Of a stretch of 64,000 nucleotides of DNA, positions 25,341 through 35,207 are shown in pieces (the first letter of the stretch is position 1; every line of letters starts with the position of its first letter). The stretch is from JBDTSW01 sp963799815 (GTDB lineage Bacteria > Actinomycetota > Thermoleophilia > Solirubrobacterales > 70-9): contig CAWCYG010000001.1 of NCBI GenBank assembly GCA_963799815.1, positions 1-64,000 on the forward strand. Direction: 5' to 3'. A program made the position numbers and the translations under genes. A model generated the notes under the pieces. The model made no database searches and had not been told where the DNA came from. It saw nothing but the letters and a program-made list of their open reading frames with translations.

Positions 25341-26522
25341 TCACCCGGTCGTGGTCGTTGCCGGCTCGAGCTCAGGCTCGTACCAGCTGAGCGCGTACTC
25401 CGGCTGGTCGAGCTCAGCCGCGAGCGAGCTCAGGCGCAGCGGCTTGAAGGTGTCCCACATCACCGCCAGCTCCTCGGTGCGCCTTGCACCCAGCGAGGCC
25501 TCCACGAGCCCCGGCTGCGGGCCGTGCGGCAGGCCGGAGGGGTGGAGGGTGATCATGCCCACGTCCACTCCCTTGCGCGAGCCGAACTGGCCGTCGACGT
25601 AGTAGATCGCCTCCTCCGACTGCACGTTGGAGTGGTGGTAGGGCAGCGCGATCGCCTGGGGGTCGTAGTCGAGCTCGCGCGGGCAGAACGAGCAGATCAC
25701 GAAGTTCTGGCCCTGGAAGGTCTGGTGAACGGGCGGCGGCATGTGAATGCGCCCCGTGATCGGCTCGAAGTCGTCGGTGTTGAACGTGTACGGATAGACG
25801 TACCCGTCCCAGCCGACGACGTCGAATGGGTGGTAGTCGAGCAGATAGTCCTGGTAGCCGTTGCGAACGCGAACGGTCAGCTCGAACTCGCCCCGCTCGC
25901 GATGCGTCTGCAGCTCCGCCGGCGGGTGGAAGTCGCGCTGGCTGAACGGCGCGTGCTCGAGAAGCTGCCCGTAACGGTTGCGGTAACGGTTCGGCGTCTC
26001 GATCTCGCCCGGGGTGAAGAAGCACAGCCATACCTGGTCGCCCGGGTCGGGCTGTACGCGGTAGGTGGTGCCGCGGGGGATGACGACGTAGTCGTGCGGC
26101 CGGTAGGGAACATCGCCGAAGATCGTCTCGACGGTGCCGGTGCCGTGGTGGATGAAGAGGACCTCGTCGCCCTCGCCGTTGCGGTAGAAGCCATCGCGCT
26201 CATCCGTCGGCTTGCAGATCGAGACCTCGATGTCGCTGTTCCACTGGAGCAGGCGCCGGCCATGGAGCCAATCGCCACCCGCCTCGACGGGGTTGGTGTC
26301 GGTGAGGCGGTGGACGTGAGCGTCGGGGACCCACTCGTCGCGCTCGATCGGCTGAAAGTCGCCGATCTCTTTGACGCGGCAGGGAGACCACAGGTGGTAG
26401 AGAATCGACTCATTGCCCGAGAAGCCCTCGAAGCCGATGACTTCCTCGGTGAGGAGGGTGCCGTTCTCGCGAAACTGAACGTGGCGCTTGGCCGGGACGT
26501 TGCCGAGGGTCGCGTATCGCAT
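25341..26522 (-). CDS. hmgA: homogentisate 1,2-dioxygenase
   Basis: 393-residue non-haem iron dioxygenase that opens the ring of homogentisate to maleylacetoacetate. Family segments include DEVLFIHHGTGTVETIFGDV, YVVIPRGTTYRVQP, PYTFNTDDFEPITGRIHMPP and the iron-binding HPSGLPHGPQPG. These fit HmgA of the shorter bacterial type. Its ATG at 26522 overlaps the stop of hppD (TGATG), so the two are translationally coupled. Confidence 0.94.
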   Translation of the reverse strand: MRYATLGNVPAKRHVQFRENGTLLTEEVIGFEGFSGNESILYHLWSPCRVKEIGDFQPIERDEWVPDAHVHRLTDTNPVEAGGDWLHGRRLLQWNSDIEVSICKPTDERDGFYRNGEGDEVLFIHHGTGTVETIFGDVPYRPHDYVVIPRGTTYRVQPDPGDQVWLCFFTPGEIETPNRYRNRYGQLLEHAPFSQRDFHPPAELQTHRERGEFELTVRVRNGYQDYLLDYHPFDVVGWDGYVYPYTFNTDDFEPITGRIHMPPPVHQTFQGQNFVICSFCPRELDYDPQAIALPYHHSNVQSEEAIYYVDGQFGSRKGVDVGMITLHPSGLPHGPQPGLVEASLGARRTEELAVMWDTFKPLRLSSLAAELDQPEYALSWYEPELEPATTTTG

Positions 26523-27694
26523 CAGAGGTTTCCTCTCCTGTCCTGCTCGCGCTCGATCGCTTCGAAGAGCGCCTTGAAGTTGCCGGCGCCAAAGCCGGTG
26601 GCGCCATGGCGCTCGATGATCTCGAAGAACACTGTGGGGCGGTCGCCGATGGGCTTGGTGAAGATCTGCAGCAGGTACCCCTCGTCGTCGTGGTCGACGA
26701 GGATGCCCTGGGCGCGCAGGTCGGCGAGCTGATCGGCCACCTCGGGAACCCGCTCCGGGACCTCGTCGTAGTAGGCATCCGGGATCTCGAGGAAGCCGAC
26801 GCCGCGGCGGCGAAGCTCGGCCACCGTCGTGACGATGTCACGGGTGGCGACAGCGATGTGCTGGGCGCCAGGACCCTCGTAGAACTCGAGGTACTCGTCG
26901 ATCTGCGACTTGCGCAGGCCTTCGGCGGGCTCGTTGATGGGGAACTTGATTCGTCCGTTGCCGCTGGCGACGACCTTGGACATGAGGGCCGAGTACTCGG
27001 TGGAGATGGCCTCGTCGGAGAAATGGATCATCTCCACCATTCCGAAGACCTGCTCGTAGAAGCGCACCCACTCCTCCATCTGGCCGAGCTCGACGTTGCC
27101 CACGATGTGGTCGATCCCAAGCAGCAGATCGTCCTCGGGTGAACCGGAAGTCAGCGTCGCGAGCTCGTAGCCGGGGAGGAAGGGGCCGTCGTAGTTGGAG
27201 CGGTCGATGAAGGTGTGAACCGTCTCGCCGTAGGTGGCGATCGTCGACCGGCGAACGGCGCCGCGCCCGTCGCTTAAGTCGTTGGGGGCCTCGATGCTCG
27301 TGGCCCCACGTTCGATCGCCCGGGCATGCGCGTAGTCGACGTCGGGCACCGACAGGGCGATGACCTTGACGCCGTCGCCGTGCGCGGCGTGGTGGCGAGC
27401 GATCTCGGTGTCCGCGCGAAGGGAGCCGGTGACCACCAGGCGAATGCGTCCCTGTTCGAGGACGTGGGAGGTGCGGTCGCGGGCGCCGGTCTCGAGGCCC
27501 GAGTAGGCGACCGGGCGAAAGCCGAACGCGTGCCGCAGGAAGTGAGCGGCCTGAGCGGCGTTTCCGACGTAGAACTCGACGTGGTCAATGCCGTTGAGGG
27601 GCATCGGGTCGGCCTCAGCCCGGCCAGCGGAGGCCGTCCGGACTGCGGATGACTCCTGCGGCGGGGCGGGCTTGGTGGCGCTGGGGGTTGCCAT
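26522..27694 (-). CDS. hppD: 4-hydroxyphenylpyruvate dioxygenase
   Basis: 390-residue alpha-keto-acid-dependent iron dioxygenase that turns 4-hydroxyphenylpyruvate into homogentisate. Two vicinal-oxygen-chelate halves are seen: GIDHVEFYVGNAAQAAHFLR near the start and GIDHIVGNVELGQMEEWV in the middle (first iron His). EGPGAQHIAVATRDIV gives the second His and FFEIIERHGATGFGAGNFKA the Glu. ATG 27694 is preceded by GAGGAG at good spacing (a GTG lies one codon upstream). First gene of the catabolic operon and divergent from an Lrp regulator. Confidence 0.95.
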   Translation of the reverse strand: MATPSATKPAPPQESSAVRTASAGRAEADPMPLNGIDHVEFYVGNAAQAAHFLRHAFGFRPVAYSGLETGARDRTSHVLEQGRIRLVVTGSLRADTEIARHHAAHGDGVKVIALSVPDVDYAHARAIERGATSIEAPNDLSDGRGAVRRSTIATYGETVHTFIDRSNYDGPFLPGYELATLTSGSPEDDLLLGIDHIVGNVELGQMEEWVRFYEQVFGMVEMIHFSDEAISTEYSALMSKVVASGNGRIKFPINEPAEGLRKSQIDEYLEFYEGPGAQHIAVATRDIVTTVAELRRRGVGFLEIPDAYYDEVPERVPEVADQLADLRAQGILVDHDDEGYLLQIFTKPIGDRPTVFFEIIERHGATGFGAGNFKALFEAIEREQDRRGNL

Positions 27695-27744
27695 CACTCT
27701 CCTCGATCCGGGTACCTCTTTATGATTCCCCAGTCAAGGCGGCT

Positions 27745-27768
27745 TTACAAGCGCCATTCATTGCGTAA
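27745..27768. promoter_or_regulatory. candidate Lrp/AsnC operator between hppD and the regulator
   Basis: The 24-bp segment from 27745 to 27768 begins TTAC and ends GTAA, with CGC and GCG inside in mirrored positions, giving an imperfect palindrome. It lies in the 89-bp gap between the divergent hppD and Lrp-family genes, where an autoregulating Lrp protein usually binds. Symmetry is visible; binding is inferred. Confidence 0.4.
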
Positions 27769-27783
27769 TCGGGGTGGATACAC

Positions 27784-28227
27784 GTGGATCTGGACGAGAT
27801 CGACCAGCAAATCGTTGCGTTGCTGCGTGAGAGCGCCCGCAGGTCGTTTCAGGACATCGGCTCGCGCGTCTCGCTGAGCGCCCCGGCGGTCAAGCGCCGC
27901 GTCGACCGGCTGGAGGAAGCGGGCGTGATCCGCGGCTACTCCGCGGTCCTCGATCACGCCGCGCTCGGGTGGGCAACTCACGCCGTCGTGTTCCTTTACT
28001 GCGAGGGAACGATGCCTGCGAGCGAGATCCTCGCCGCCGCCGGCCGCCATCCCGAGGTGGCCGCCGCCCACACCATCGCCGGCGAGGCGAGCGCGATCCT
28101 GCACGTCCACGCGCGGGACACCGAGCACCTCGAGCAGGCGCTGGAGCGGATCCGCGACGCGCCGGGGATCACGCGAACCCAGACGCAGGTGGTGCTCTCG
28201 ACGCTGTTCGAGCGTCCGGTGGAGTAG
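27784..28227 (+). CDS. Lrp/AsnC-family transcriptional regulator
   Basis: 147-residue regulator. The N-terminal winged HTH starts LDEIDQQIVALLRESARRSF and has SLSAPAVKRRVDRLEEAGVI as recognition helix. The C-terminal RAM/AsnC ligand domain (HPEVAAAHTIAGEASAILHV) follows. It probably senses phenylalanine, tyrosine or an intermediate and controls the divergent hppD-hmgA-phhA operon. GTG 27784 is the start. Convergent with the FAH-family gene (18-bp gap). Confidence 0.9.
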   Translation: MDLDEIDQQIVALLRESARRSFQDIGSRVSLSAPAVKRRVDRLEEAGVIRGYSAVLDHAALGWATHAVVFLYCEGTMPASEILAAAGRHPEVAAAHTIAGEASAILHVHARDTEHLEQALERIRDAPGITRTQTQVVLSTLFERPVE

Positions 28228-28245
28228 GCCTGCGAGGCGGATCGC

Positions 28246-29100
28246 TCAGACGATCGGCGTCTCGAGCCTCCCCAGCCCTTCTGCCTCGATCGCGACCACG
28301 TCGCCCGGCTCGAGCCACCGATCTCCCTCAAGCGGGCCCAGCTCGAGCAGGCAGCCGCGGTTGAGCGTGCCCGAGCCCAGCACGTCGCCCGGCCGCATGC
28401 GGGTATCGCGAGCTGCGTGGGCGATGAGCTCCGGCCAGCTCCAATGCTGTTCTGACGCGTTCGTTCGAGTGATCTCCTCGCCGTTCACCGAGGCCGTGGC
28501 CTCCACGTGAAGGCGGCCGTCCTCGTAGGGCAGCTCGTCGGGCGTGACGAGCCAGGGGCCCAGCGAGACCGCGAAGTCCTTGCCCTTCGCCGGGCCCAGC
28601 CCGACGGTCATCTCCTCCCGCTGGACGTCCCGTGCGCTCCAGTCGTTGAGCAGCGTGAAGCCCGCGATCTCTCCGCCGGCGCCGATCACGGCGGCGATCT
28701 CGAGCTCGAGGTCGAGCATCTCGGTTGCCACCGGCCGGCGCACCTTCTGACCCGGTCCGTGGATCGAAGCGGGGTTCGAGAAGTAGAAGGCGGGCGCGGC
28801 GTACCACGCCGGCGGCACCTCTCCCCCGCGCCGACGCCATCCGGTGGTCACGTGCCCCTCGAAGGCATAGAAGTCCCGGACGCTCGGCGGGTCGGGAACG
28901 GGCGCAAGGAGCTCGACCCGCGCGAGCTCGACTCCATCGCCGTGGCGCTTTTTCGCCGAGGGGTGGTGGGAATGTGCCTCGCCATGGCCTTCGCCGCGCA
29001 GCCATTCGATCATCGTCGTCGCCTCCAGCGGAACGACGTGGGTCCCCTCCACCCTGCCGACGCCCTCGGCGCCCTCGCTGCGGAACGTGACCAGCCTCAT
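28246..29100 (-). CDS. fumarylacetoacetate hydrolase family protein
   Basis: 284-residue FAH-fold hydrolase. In this context it probably cleaves fumarylacetoacetate (or maleylacetoacetate) to acetoacetate and fumarate, the last step of the neighbouring pathway. Motifs: VRDFYAFEGHVTTGW, the metal-binding EMLDLELEIAAVIG (Glu pair), GFTLLNDWSARDVQREEM and GDVLGSGTLNRGCLLELG. ATG 29100 is preferred because homology begins at MRLVTF; an upstream ATG at 29160 overlaps the divergent DUF488 gene. FAH-superfamily members have varied substrates, so the exact reaction is inferred from context. Confidence 0.88.
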   Translation of the reverse strand: MRLVTFRSEGAEGVGRVEGTHVVPLEATTMIEWLRGEGHGEAHSHHPSAKKRHGDGVELARVELLAPVPDPPSVRDFYAFEGHVTTGWRRRGGEVPPAWYAAPAFYFSNPASIHGPGQKVRRPVATEMLDLELEIAAVIGAGGEIAGFTLLNDWSARDVQREEMTVGLGPAKGKDFAVSLGPWLVTPDELPYEDGRLHVEATASVNGEEITRTNASEQHWSWPELIAHAARDTRMRPGDVLGSGTLNRGCLLELGPLEGDRWLEPGDVVAIEAEGLGRLETPIV

Positions 29101-29158
29101 CGCTCGCATCCTCCCACGGCGCCGCGTGACGGGCAGGACCCGTGAGAGCATCCTTCGC

Positions 29159-29641
29159 ATGCCGAGGGTGGCGACGATCGGCGTCTACGGCTTCAACGCC
29201 GACACGTTCCTCGACGCCCTGCGGGGAGCCGACGTGCGGCTCCTCCTCGACGTCCGCCAGCGCCGTGGCGTGCGTGGAAGCGAGTACGCCTGGGCGAACT
29301 CAAAGCGCCTGCAGGCAGCCCTCGCTGATGCGGGCATCGGCTATGAGCATCATCAGGAGCTGGCGCCGACCACAGAGATGCGCCAGCTTCAGTACGCGGA
29401 GGACGACCGACGTGGCGTCGGCAAGCGCTCGCGAGAGGTCCTGGCCGACGCCTTTCGCGAGCTGTATGAGGCCGAGATCCTCCGGGCGGTCGACTTGAGC
29501 CGGCTCGTCGAGGCACTGCCCGCTGAAGGCACCTCTGCCCTTCTCTGCGTCGAAAGGGATCCCGAGGCCTGCCATCGCTCTCTGATCGCCGTGCGGCTCG
29601 AAGCCGAGCAGGGAGTCGAGGTCAGCCACCTGCGCCCGTGA
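29159..29641 (+). CDS. DUF488-family protein
   Basis: 160-residue DUF488 protein. Typical elements are TIGVYGFNADTFLDALRGAD, LLLDVRQRRGVRGSEYAWA, the helix with LQAALADAGIGYEHHQELAP and the C-terminal SALLCVERDPEACHRSLIA with its conserved C-x-E...C-H-R. The conserved Cys/His/Arg suggest an enzymatic role, but none is established. ATG 29159 starts 58 bp from the divergent FAH gene. Confidence 0.85.
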   Translation: MPRVATIGVYGFNADTFLDALRGADVRLLLDVRQRRGVRGSEYAWANSKRLQAALADAGIGYEHHQELAPTTEMRQLQYAEDDRRGVGKRSREVLADAFRELYEAEILRAVDLSRLVEALPAEGTSALLCVERDPEACHRSLIAVRLEAEQGVEVSHLRP

Positions 29642-29651
29642 CCGGGCGCGT

Positions 29652-29708
29652 TTAGATCTGCTGCCGCGAGTCCTCGTTGTCGAGCTCGCGCTCGATGCGC
29701 CGCATCAC
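29652..29708 (-). pseudogene. possible C-terminal scrap of a cation:proton antiporter
   Basis: A short open stretch reads VMRRIERELDNEDSRQQI and stops at TAA 29652-29654, with a stop codon two codons upstream of it. The RRxERELDxE pattern is like the cytoplasmic tail that ends many CPA1-type Na+/H+ antiporters. Too short to be certain; it may be what remains of a lost gene or chance. Confidence 0.2.
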
Positions 29709-29791
29709 CTCGTCTCAGGGTGAGGGCAACCTCGACGTGGATACGTTTGTTTTAGCCGAGGGGCGCCCGGCGACCCGGGCGACCCAGCCGT

Positions 29792-30940
29792 TCAGCGCAG
29801 GTAGATCGGGTTCGAGAGGATCCAGGGGCAGTGCGTGCCGCGATGGTCGAGGTGGACCTCAACCCGATAGACGCCCACCTCGCCGGCATCGTGCTCGAGC
29901 GCAGCCCCGTCCGCCGCCGCGACTTCAATGCCGTCTCGAAGCAGGCGGATTCGGCCGGGTCGCGGCGTGCTTACGCGCAGTGTCCAGCCATCGGCCGGAT
30001 GCTCTGTCCCCATCATTGCCATCGAGTCGTCGGACTCGGCCCAGAAGCGAAACCCGCGGCCGTCGGCGATTCCGTCGACCGAGATATATGACCGGCCCTC
30101 GCGCAGCGCCTCATAGGTGGCGGCGAGGTCGGCGGCGCCATCGCCGCTGGGCGCCTGGTCGAGCAGAACGCAGGTGGAGAGGAGGCCGAAGTACTTCTCG
30201 TTGGGCATCGGGGAGTAGAGCCTGCCCCTGATCCGAAAGCCGTGCTGATGGGCGTCCAGGCCACCGATCGCCGCCACCCGCCTCGTGGCGCAGAGCCGAT
30301 CCCACGTTTCGAGGTGGTGCGCGGGCGGGCCATCAAGGGCCCGCTCCGGATGCCGCATGTAGCGGATGGCGTCCCGGGGGCTGCGCCAGCGCTCGGCGCA
30401 ATCGGTGGTGAGGCTCCACAGCTCAATGCCGACGATCCCCTCGTCGTCGAGCCCGGCCCAGTCGTGCGGACGGCCGCCCACCCGGTCCTGGAGGCGGTAC
30501 CGAGCGGCCATCGCTGAGCCCTGCGACCAGGGGTGGGCGGCAAACCCAAATCCGCCGGCGGCGACCACCGCCGCGGGGATCTCCGCCTCCTCGAGGATGC
30601 GGTGATCGATCTCGCGGTCGAGGTCAAAGGCGAGGTAGTGGCCCCGGTTGGGCGAGACCTCGACGCCGACGCCCAAGAGCACATCTCCGTGCCAGCCCTC
30701 GTAGCCGTCGTCGCGAGCGCCAAGCGTGTCGTGGTCGGTGAGCAGGAGCGCATCTCGCCCGCAGGCGTGCGTTGACTCCACGAGCTCCTCTACCGAGGCC
30801 GTGCCATCGGAGTAGGTGGAGTGCACGTGGATCACGCAGGAGAGGTCATGCAGCTCAGGCGGCGCCGGCGTGCCTGCCGGGGCACTCGCCGTCTCGGCGA
30901 CGACGTCTGGTGTGGCGAGGGCGGTTTGCGGTTCCATCAT
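29792..30940 (-). CDS. PHP-domain metal-dependent phosphoesterase
   Basis: 382-residue protein with an N-terminal polymerase/histidinol-phosphatase domain. Metal ligands appear in VIHVHSTYSDGTASVEEL, ALLLTDHDTLGARDDG and GFGFAAHPWSQGS, with a further His pair in IGGLDAHQHGFRIRG. The last ~100 residues are a beta-rich extension (DGWTLRVSTPRPGRIRLLRD). No signal peptide. Its start overlaps the end of pgsA (ATGA at 30937-30940), so it is translated with pgsA; a link to phospholipid metabolism is possible but unproven. Confidence 0.85.
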   Translation of the reverse strand: MMEPQTALATPDVVAETASAPAGTPAPPELHDLSCVIHVHSTYSDGTASVEELVESTHACGRDALLLTDHDTLGARDDGYEGWHGDVLLGVGVEVSPNRGHYLAFDLDREIDHRILEEAEIPAAVVAAGGFGFAAHPWSQGSAMAARYRLQDRVGGRPHDWAGLDDEGIVGIELWSLTTDCAERWRSPRDAIRYMRHPERALDGPPAHHLETWDRLCATRRVAAIGGLDAHQHGFRIRGRLYSPMPNEKYFGLLSTCVLLDQAPSGDGAADLAATYEALREGRSYISVDGIADGRGFRFWAESDDSMAMMGTEHPADGWTLRVSTPRPGRIRLLRDGIEVAAADGAALEHDAGEVGVYRVEVHLDHRGTHCPWILSNPIYLR

Positions 30941-31485
30941 GCGAGCGGAGCGGCCGACGCAGCCCGCGAGGCGGGGGCGCGCCGGCTGCCGAGGTAGTTG
31001 GCGGCGTAGACGATGCCGGACATGATCGTAATCGTGGTGGTCGCCGCGACCAGCGCTCCGACCCAGGCCGTGTCGGGAGCCACAACGATCAGGACCACGA
31101 CGGTGATCGTCTGCAAGGCGGTCTTCGCCTTGCCCAGTCGGTTGGCGCTGATGATGAGCCCCTCCCGGCGAGCGGCGAGGCGCAGGCCGCTTACCGCAAC
31201 CTCGCGTGCGAGGATCAGTCCCACGATCCAGGCGTCGATCCGGTCGATGGCGGCAAGACAGACGAACGCGGCCCCGATCAGAAGCTTGTCGGCCACCGGA
31301 TCCATCAGCTTGCCGAAATCCGTGACGAGACCGCGCGAGCGGGCCAGATAGCCGTCTAGCGCATCGGTGGCCATCGCGGCCACGAACACGGCGAGCGCAG
31401 CGCCCCAGGCGTCCATGTCCAACAGGATCACGAGCAGGGGGGTGAGCAGCACGCGGCTAATCGTCAGGAGGTTGGGCAGGTTCAT
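30937..31485 (-). CDS. pgsA: CDP-diacylglycerol-glycerol-3-phosphate 3-phosphatidyltransferase
   Basis: 182-residue inner-membrane CDP-alcohol phosphotransferase that makes phosphatidylglycerol phosphate. The signature D-G-x2-A-R-x8-G-x3-D-x3-D is complete in DGYLARSRGLVTDFGKLMD and PVADK. The start MNLPNLLTISRVLLTPLLV (ATG 31485) is the usual PgsA N-terminus; the open frame extends further upstream without homology. Four to six hydrophobic helices. Divergent from cdsA, which supplies its substrate CDP-diacylglycerol. Confidence 0.93.
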   Translation of the reverse strand: MNLPNLLTISRVLLTPLLVILLDMDAWGAALAVFVAAMATDALDGYLARSRGLVTDFGKLMDPVADKLLIGAAFVCLAAIDRIDAWIVGLILAREVAVSGLRLAARREGLIISANRLGKAKTALQTITVVVLIVVAPDTAWVGALVAATTTITIMSGIVYAANYLGSRRAPASRAASAAPLA

Positions 31486-31526
31486 GCGGACGCCTCTGAT
31501 CCTGCCGTGCCGATAGCGTCGGCGTC

Positions 31527-32357
31527 GTGGAGGAGCGCAGGGCCACCCGCGACCGGCGAGAGCGCCTCGGCGACTTGCCGGCGCGGATCGCGATCGCGGT
31601 GCCCGCGCTGGCTGTTGCGATCGTCGCGACGGTGCTGGGCGGGTGGCCGTTCGCGGCCTTCCTTGCGGTCGCGGCGGGGCTCGCCACAGCCGAGGGCATG
31701 CGCCTTTTGGCGGCGTCGGGACCGGTCGTGGTGGTGGCCTGCGCCGCCGCTGCAGCGCTGCCTCTCGTTGCCGTGGCGGAGGGCAGGGCCGCGCTCGTCC
31801 CGGCCCTGGTCGCGGGCAGCGCGCTCGTGTTCTTCGCCGCGACGCGCGCTGCCGACGGGCAGCGCGCACGCGTGGCCGCCGCCGGCGTCCTCTGCGTAGT
31901 CTGGATCGGGGGAGGCCTCGCTCACGCGGTCATGCTGCGCGAGTTGCCTCATGGGGTCACGCTTGTGATCGCGGTGCTGCTTGGCACGTTCGGCGGCGAT
32001 ACCGCCGCCCACATCGGCGGCACTCTCCTGGGGCGGCGGCAGCTCGCCCCGCGGATCTCCCCCAGCAAGACCGTCGAGGGGCTCCTGCTCGGCATCGCCT
32101 CCGCAACGGTCGCAGTGACCGTTCTCGCTCTCATTCTCAACGAGCTTTGGCTGCCAACCCGCGAGGCGCTGGTCCTGGGCTTCGCCGTTGGCTTGGCGGC
32201 CCCGCTCGGCGACCTCTGGGAGTCGGCGATCAAGCGAGACGCGCAGGTGAAGGACTCCGGCGCCCTGCTGGGGCCGCACGGGGGCATGCTCGATCGGGTC
32301 GACGCCGTGCTGTTCACGGCGCCAGCGGGGTTCTACGTGGCACTGGCGCTCCTCTGA
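31527..32357 (+). CDS. cdsA: phosphatidate cytidylyltransferase
   Basis: 276-residue polytopic membrane enzyme that makes CDP-diacylglycerol from phosphatidate and CTP. The CDS signature is intact near the C-terminus: ESAIKRDAQVKDSGALLGPH and GGMLDRVDAV. GDTAAHIGGTLLGRRQLAPR and ISPSKTVEGLLLGI are the other conserved loops. GTG 31527; 41 bp from the divergent pgsA start. The 3' end overlaps the convergent PAP2 gene by 25 bp. Confidence 0.94.
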   Translation: MEERRATRDRRERLGDLPARIAIAVPALAVAIVATVLGGWPFAAFLAVAAGLATAEGMRLLAASGPVVVVACAAAAALPLVAVAEGRAALVPALVAGSALVFFAATRAADGQRARVAAAGVLCVVWIGGGLAHAVMLRELPHGVTLVIAVLLGTFGGDTAAHIGGTLLGRRQLAPRISPSKTVEGLLLGIASATVAVTVLALILNELWLPTREALVLGFAVGLAAPLGDLWESAIKRDAQVKDSGALLGPHGGMLDRVDAVLFTAPAGFYVALALL

Positions 32358-33430
32358 GCCGCCGGGGAGCGGCGGGCAAGAGGACGCAGCTCGATTCCTG
32401 TCATCCGGGCAGCCGCGACCACGGCGAAGGCGCCGATCGCAAGGCCCGCGATGTCGTCGATGACGTAATGCCAACCGAAGTAGATGGTCGCGATCGAGGT
32501 GAGCCCGAGGAACGTCCACAGCCCCACGCGCAGCGGCCTTGGCGCGTTCGAGAGCTGCGCCACGAGCGCCGCCGCGAAGATGACCGCGATGTGCAAGGAG
32601 GCGAACGCGGCGATGCTCTGCACCGTGCTCGACGCCTGCGGATCGAAGAGGACCTCGGCCCGATGGTCGAAGAGGGTGTTCTGGAGTCGCGACACGCCGG
32701 TGTCCGGGAGGGCGTAGAACAGCGTGCGGTCGGCGTAGGCCGGGCCCAGGGCCGGCAACAGGTAGTAGGAGAGGGCTCCCAGCAGCCAGCTGATCGAGAG
32801 CGTGGTCACATACCAGATGCCCGTGCGCAGCCGGTTCGACCAGATGAGCGCGACGGCGATCGAGATCGGAACGAAGGTGAGAAAGGCCAGGTAGGCCACC
32901 GAGAGCACGTGGGCGATGACACCGGTGCCGAGGATGTCGTGGAGGATCGAGGCCGGGTCCGTGCCGAAGAAAAGCCACCGTTCGGATTCGAGCAGCGCCT
33001 GGTCGTAGTTGCCTTCGGTCACGAAGGGGACGAAGCTCTTCAGGTTGCGGTAGGACAGATACGTGACGTAGAACGAGAGCAGGCTGATCCCCACGATCAC
33101 TCCCCGCTGTCCCCACCAGCGCTCCACGAACACGCGGCGGATTGCGGCACGGTAGGTCTCGCCGTCCGATCCGCGGTCGCGCCACGCGCGCGGGAGCAGA
33201 TCGATGATCAAGAAGAGGATCGCGACGATCGCGATCAGCGCCAGCGGCGAACCCACGTATCGCGCGTCGGGATCACGCAACGGCAGGCCTTCGGCCGCGG
33301 CAACGACGACCATGGCCAAAGCACCCAAGAGGGCCAACACAACCGGCGCCAGCCACGGGCGGGTCACCGCGAGGCCTGCCAGGCCTCGGACACCCTCGCC
33401 TCGGGCCTCACGTCCAGATGCCGCAGTCAT
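32333..33430 (-). CDS. PAP2-family membrane phosphatase (inositolphosphotransferase-like)
   Basis: About 365 residues from ATG 33430 (GTG 33469 would add 13). Seven or so hydrophobic helices. The C-terminal half carries PAP2_3 features: ALGPAYADRTLFYALPDTG, SIAAFASLHIAVIFAAALVA (the SxH active-site motif) and IYFGWHYVIDDIAGLAIG (the H-x3-D motif). Such enzymes remove phosphate from, or transfer phosphoinositol to, lipids at the outer face of the membrane. Its stop lies inside the end of cdsA on the other strand. Confidence 0.85.
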   Translation of the reverse strand: MTAASGREARGEGVRGLAGLAVTRPWLAPVVLALLGALAMVVVAAAEGLPLRDPDARYVGSPLALIAIVAILFLIIDLLPRAWRDRGSDGETYRAAIRRVFVERWWGQRGVIVGISLLSFYVTYLSYRNLKSFVPFVTEGNYDQALLESERWLFFGTDPASILHDILGTGVIAHVLSVAYLAFLTFVPISIAVALIWSNRLRTGIWYVTTLSISWLLGALSYYLLPALGPAYADRTLFYALPDTGVSRLQNTLFDHRAEVLFDPQASSTVQSIAAFASLHIAVIFAAALVAQLSNAPRPLRVGLWTFLGLTSIATIYFGWHYVIDDIAGLAIGAFAVVAAARMTGIELRPLARRSPAAQRSASAT

Positions 33431-33547
33431 CTCGAAATATTTACCCGATAGGGACCGAAAAAGGCGCACGAATTCTCCAGGGGCCTATCGCAGGACCACT
33501 GGATTAGAGCAGGCGGGAAGGGCCCCTTGGCTATCTTCGGGCCAACG

Positions 33548-35203
<1,656 letters not shown>

Positions 35204-35207
35204 GTGC

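Noticed and set aside
31482..33185. 567-aa open frame on the minus strand across cdsA
   Set aside because: It is antisense to cdsA and out of frame with the PAP2 gene; contains no protein-like motif.
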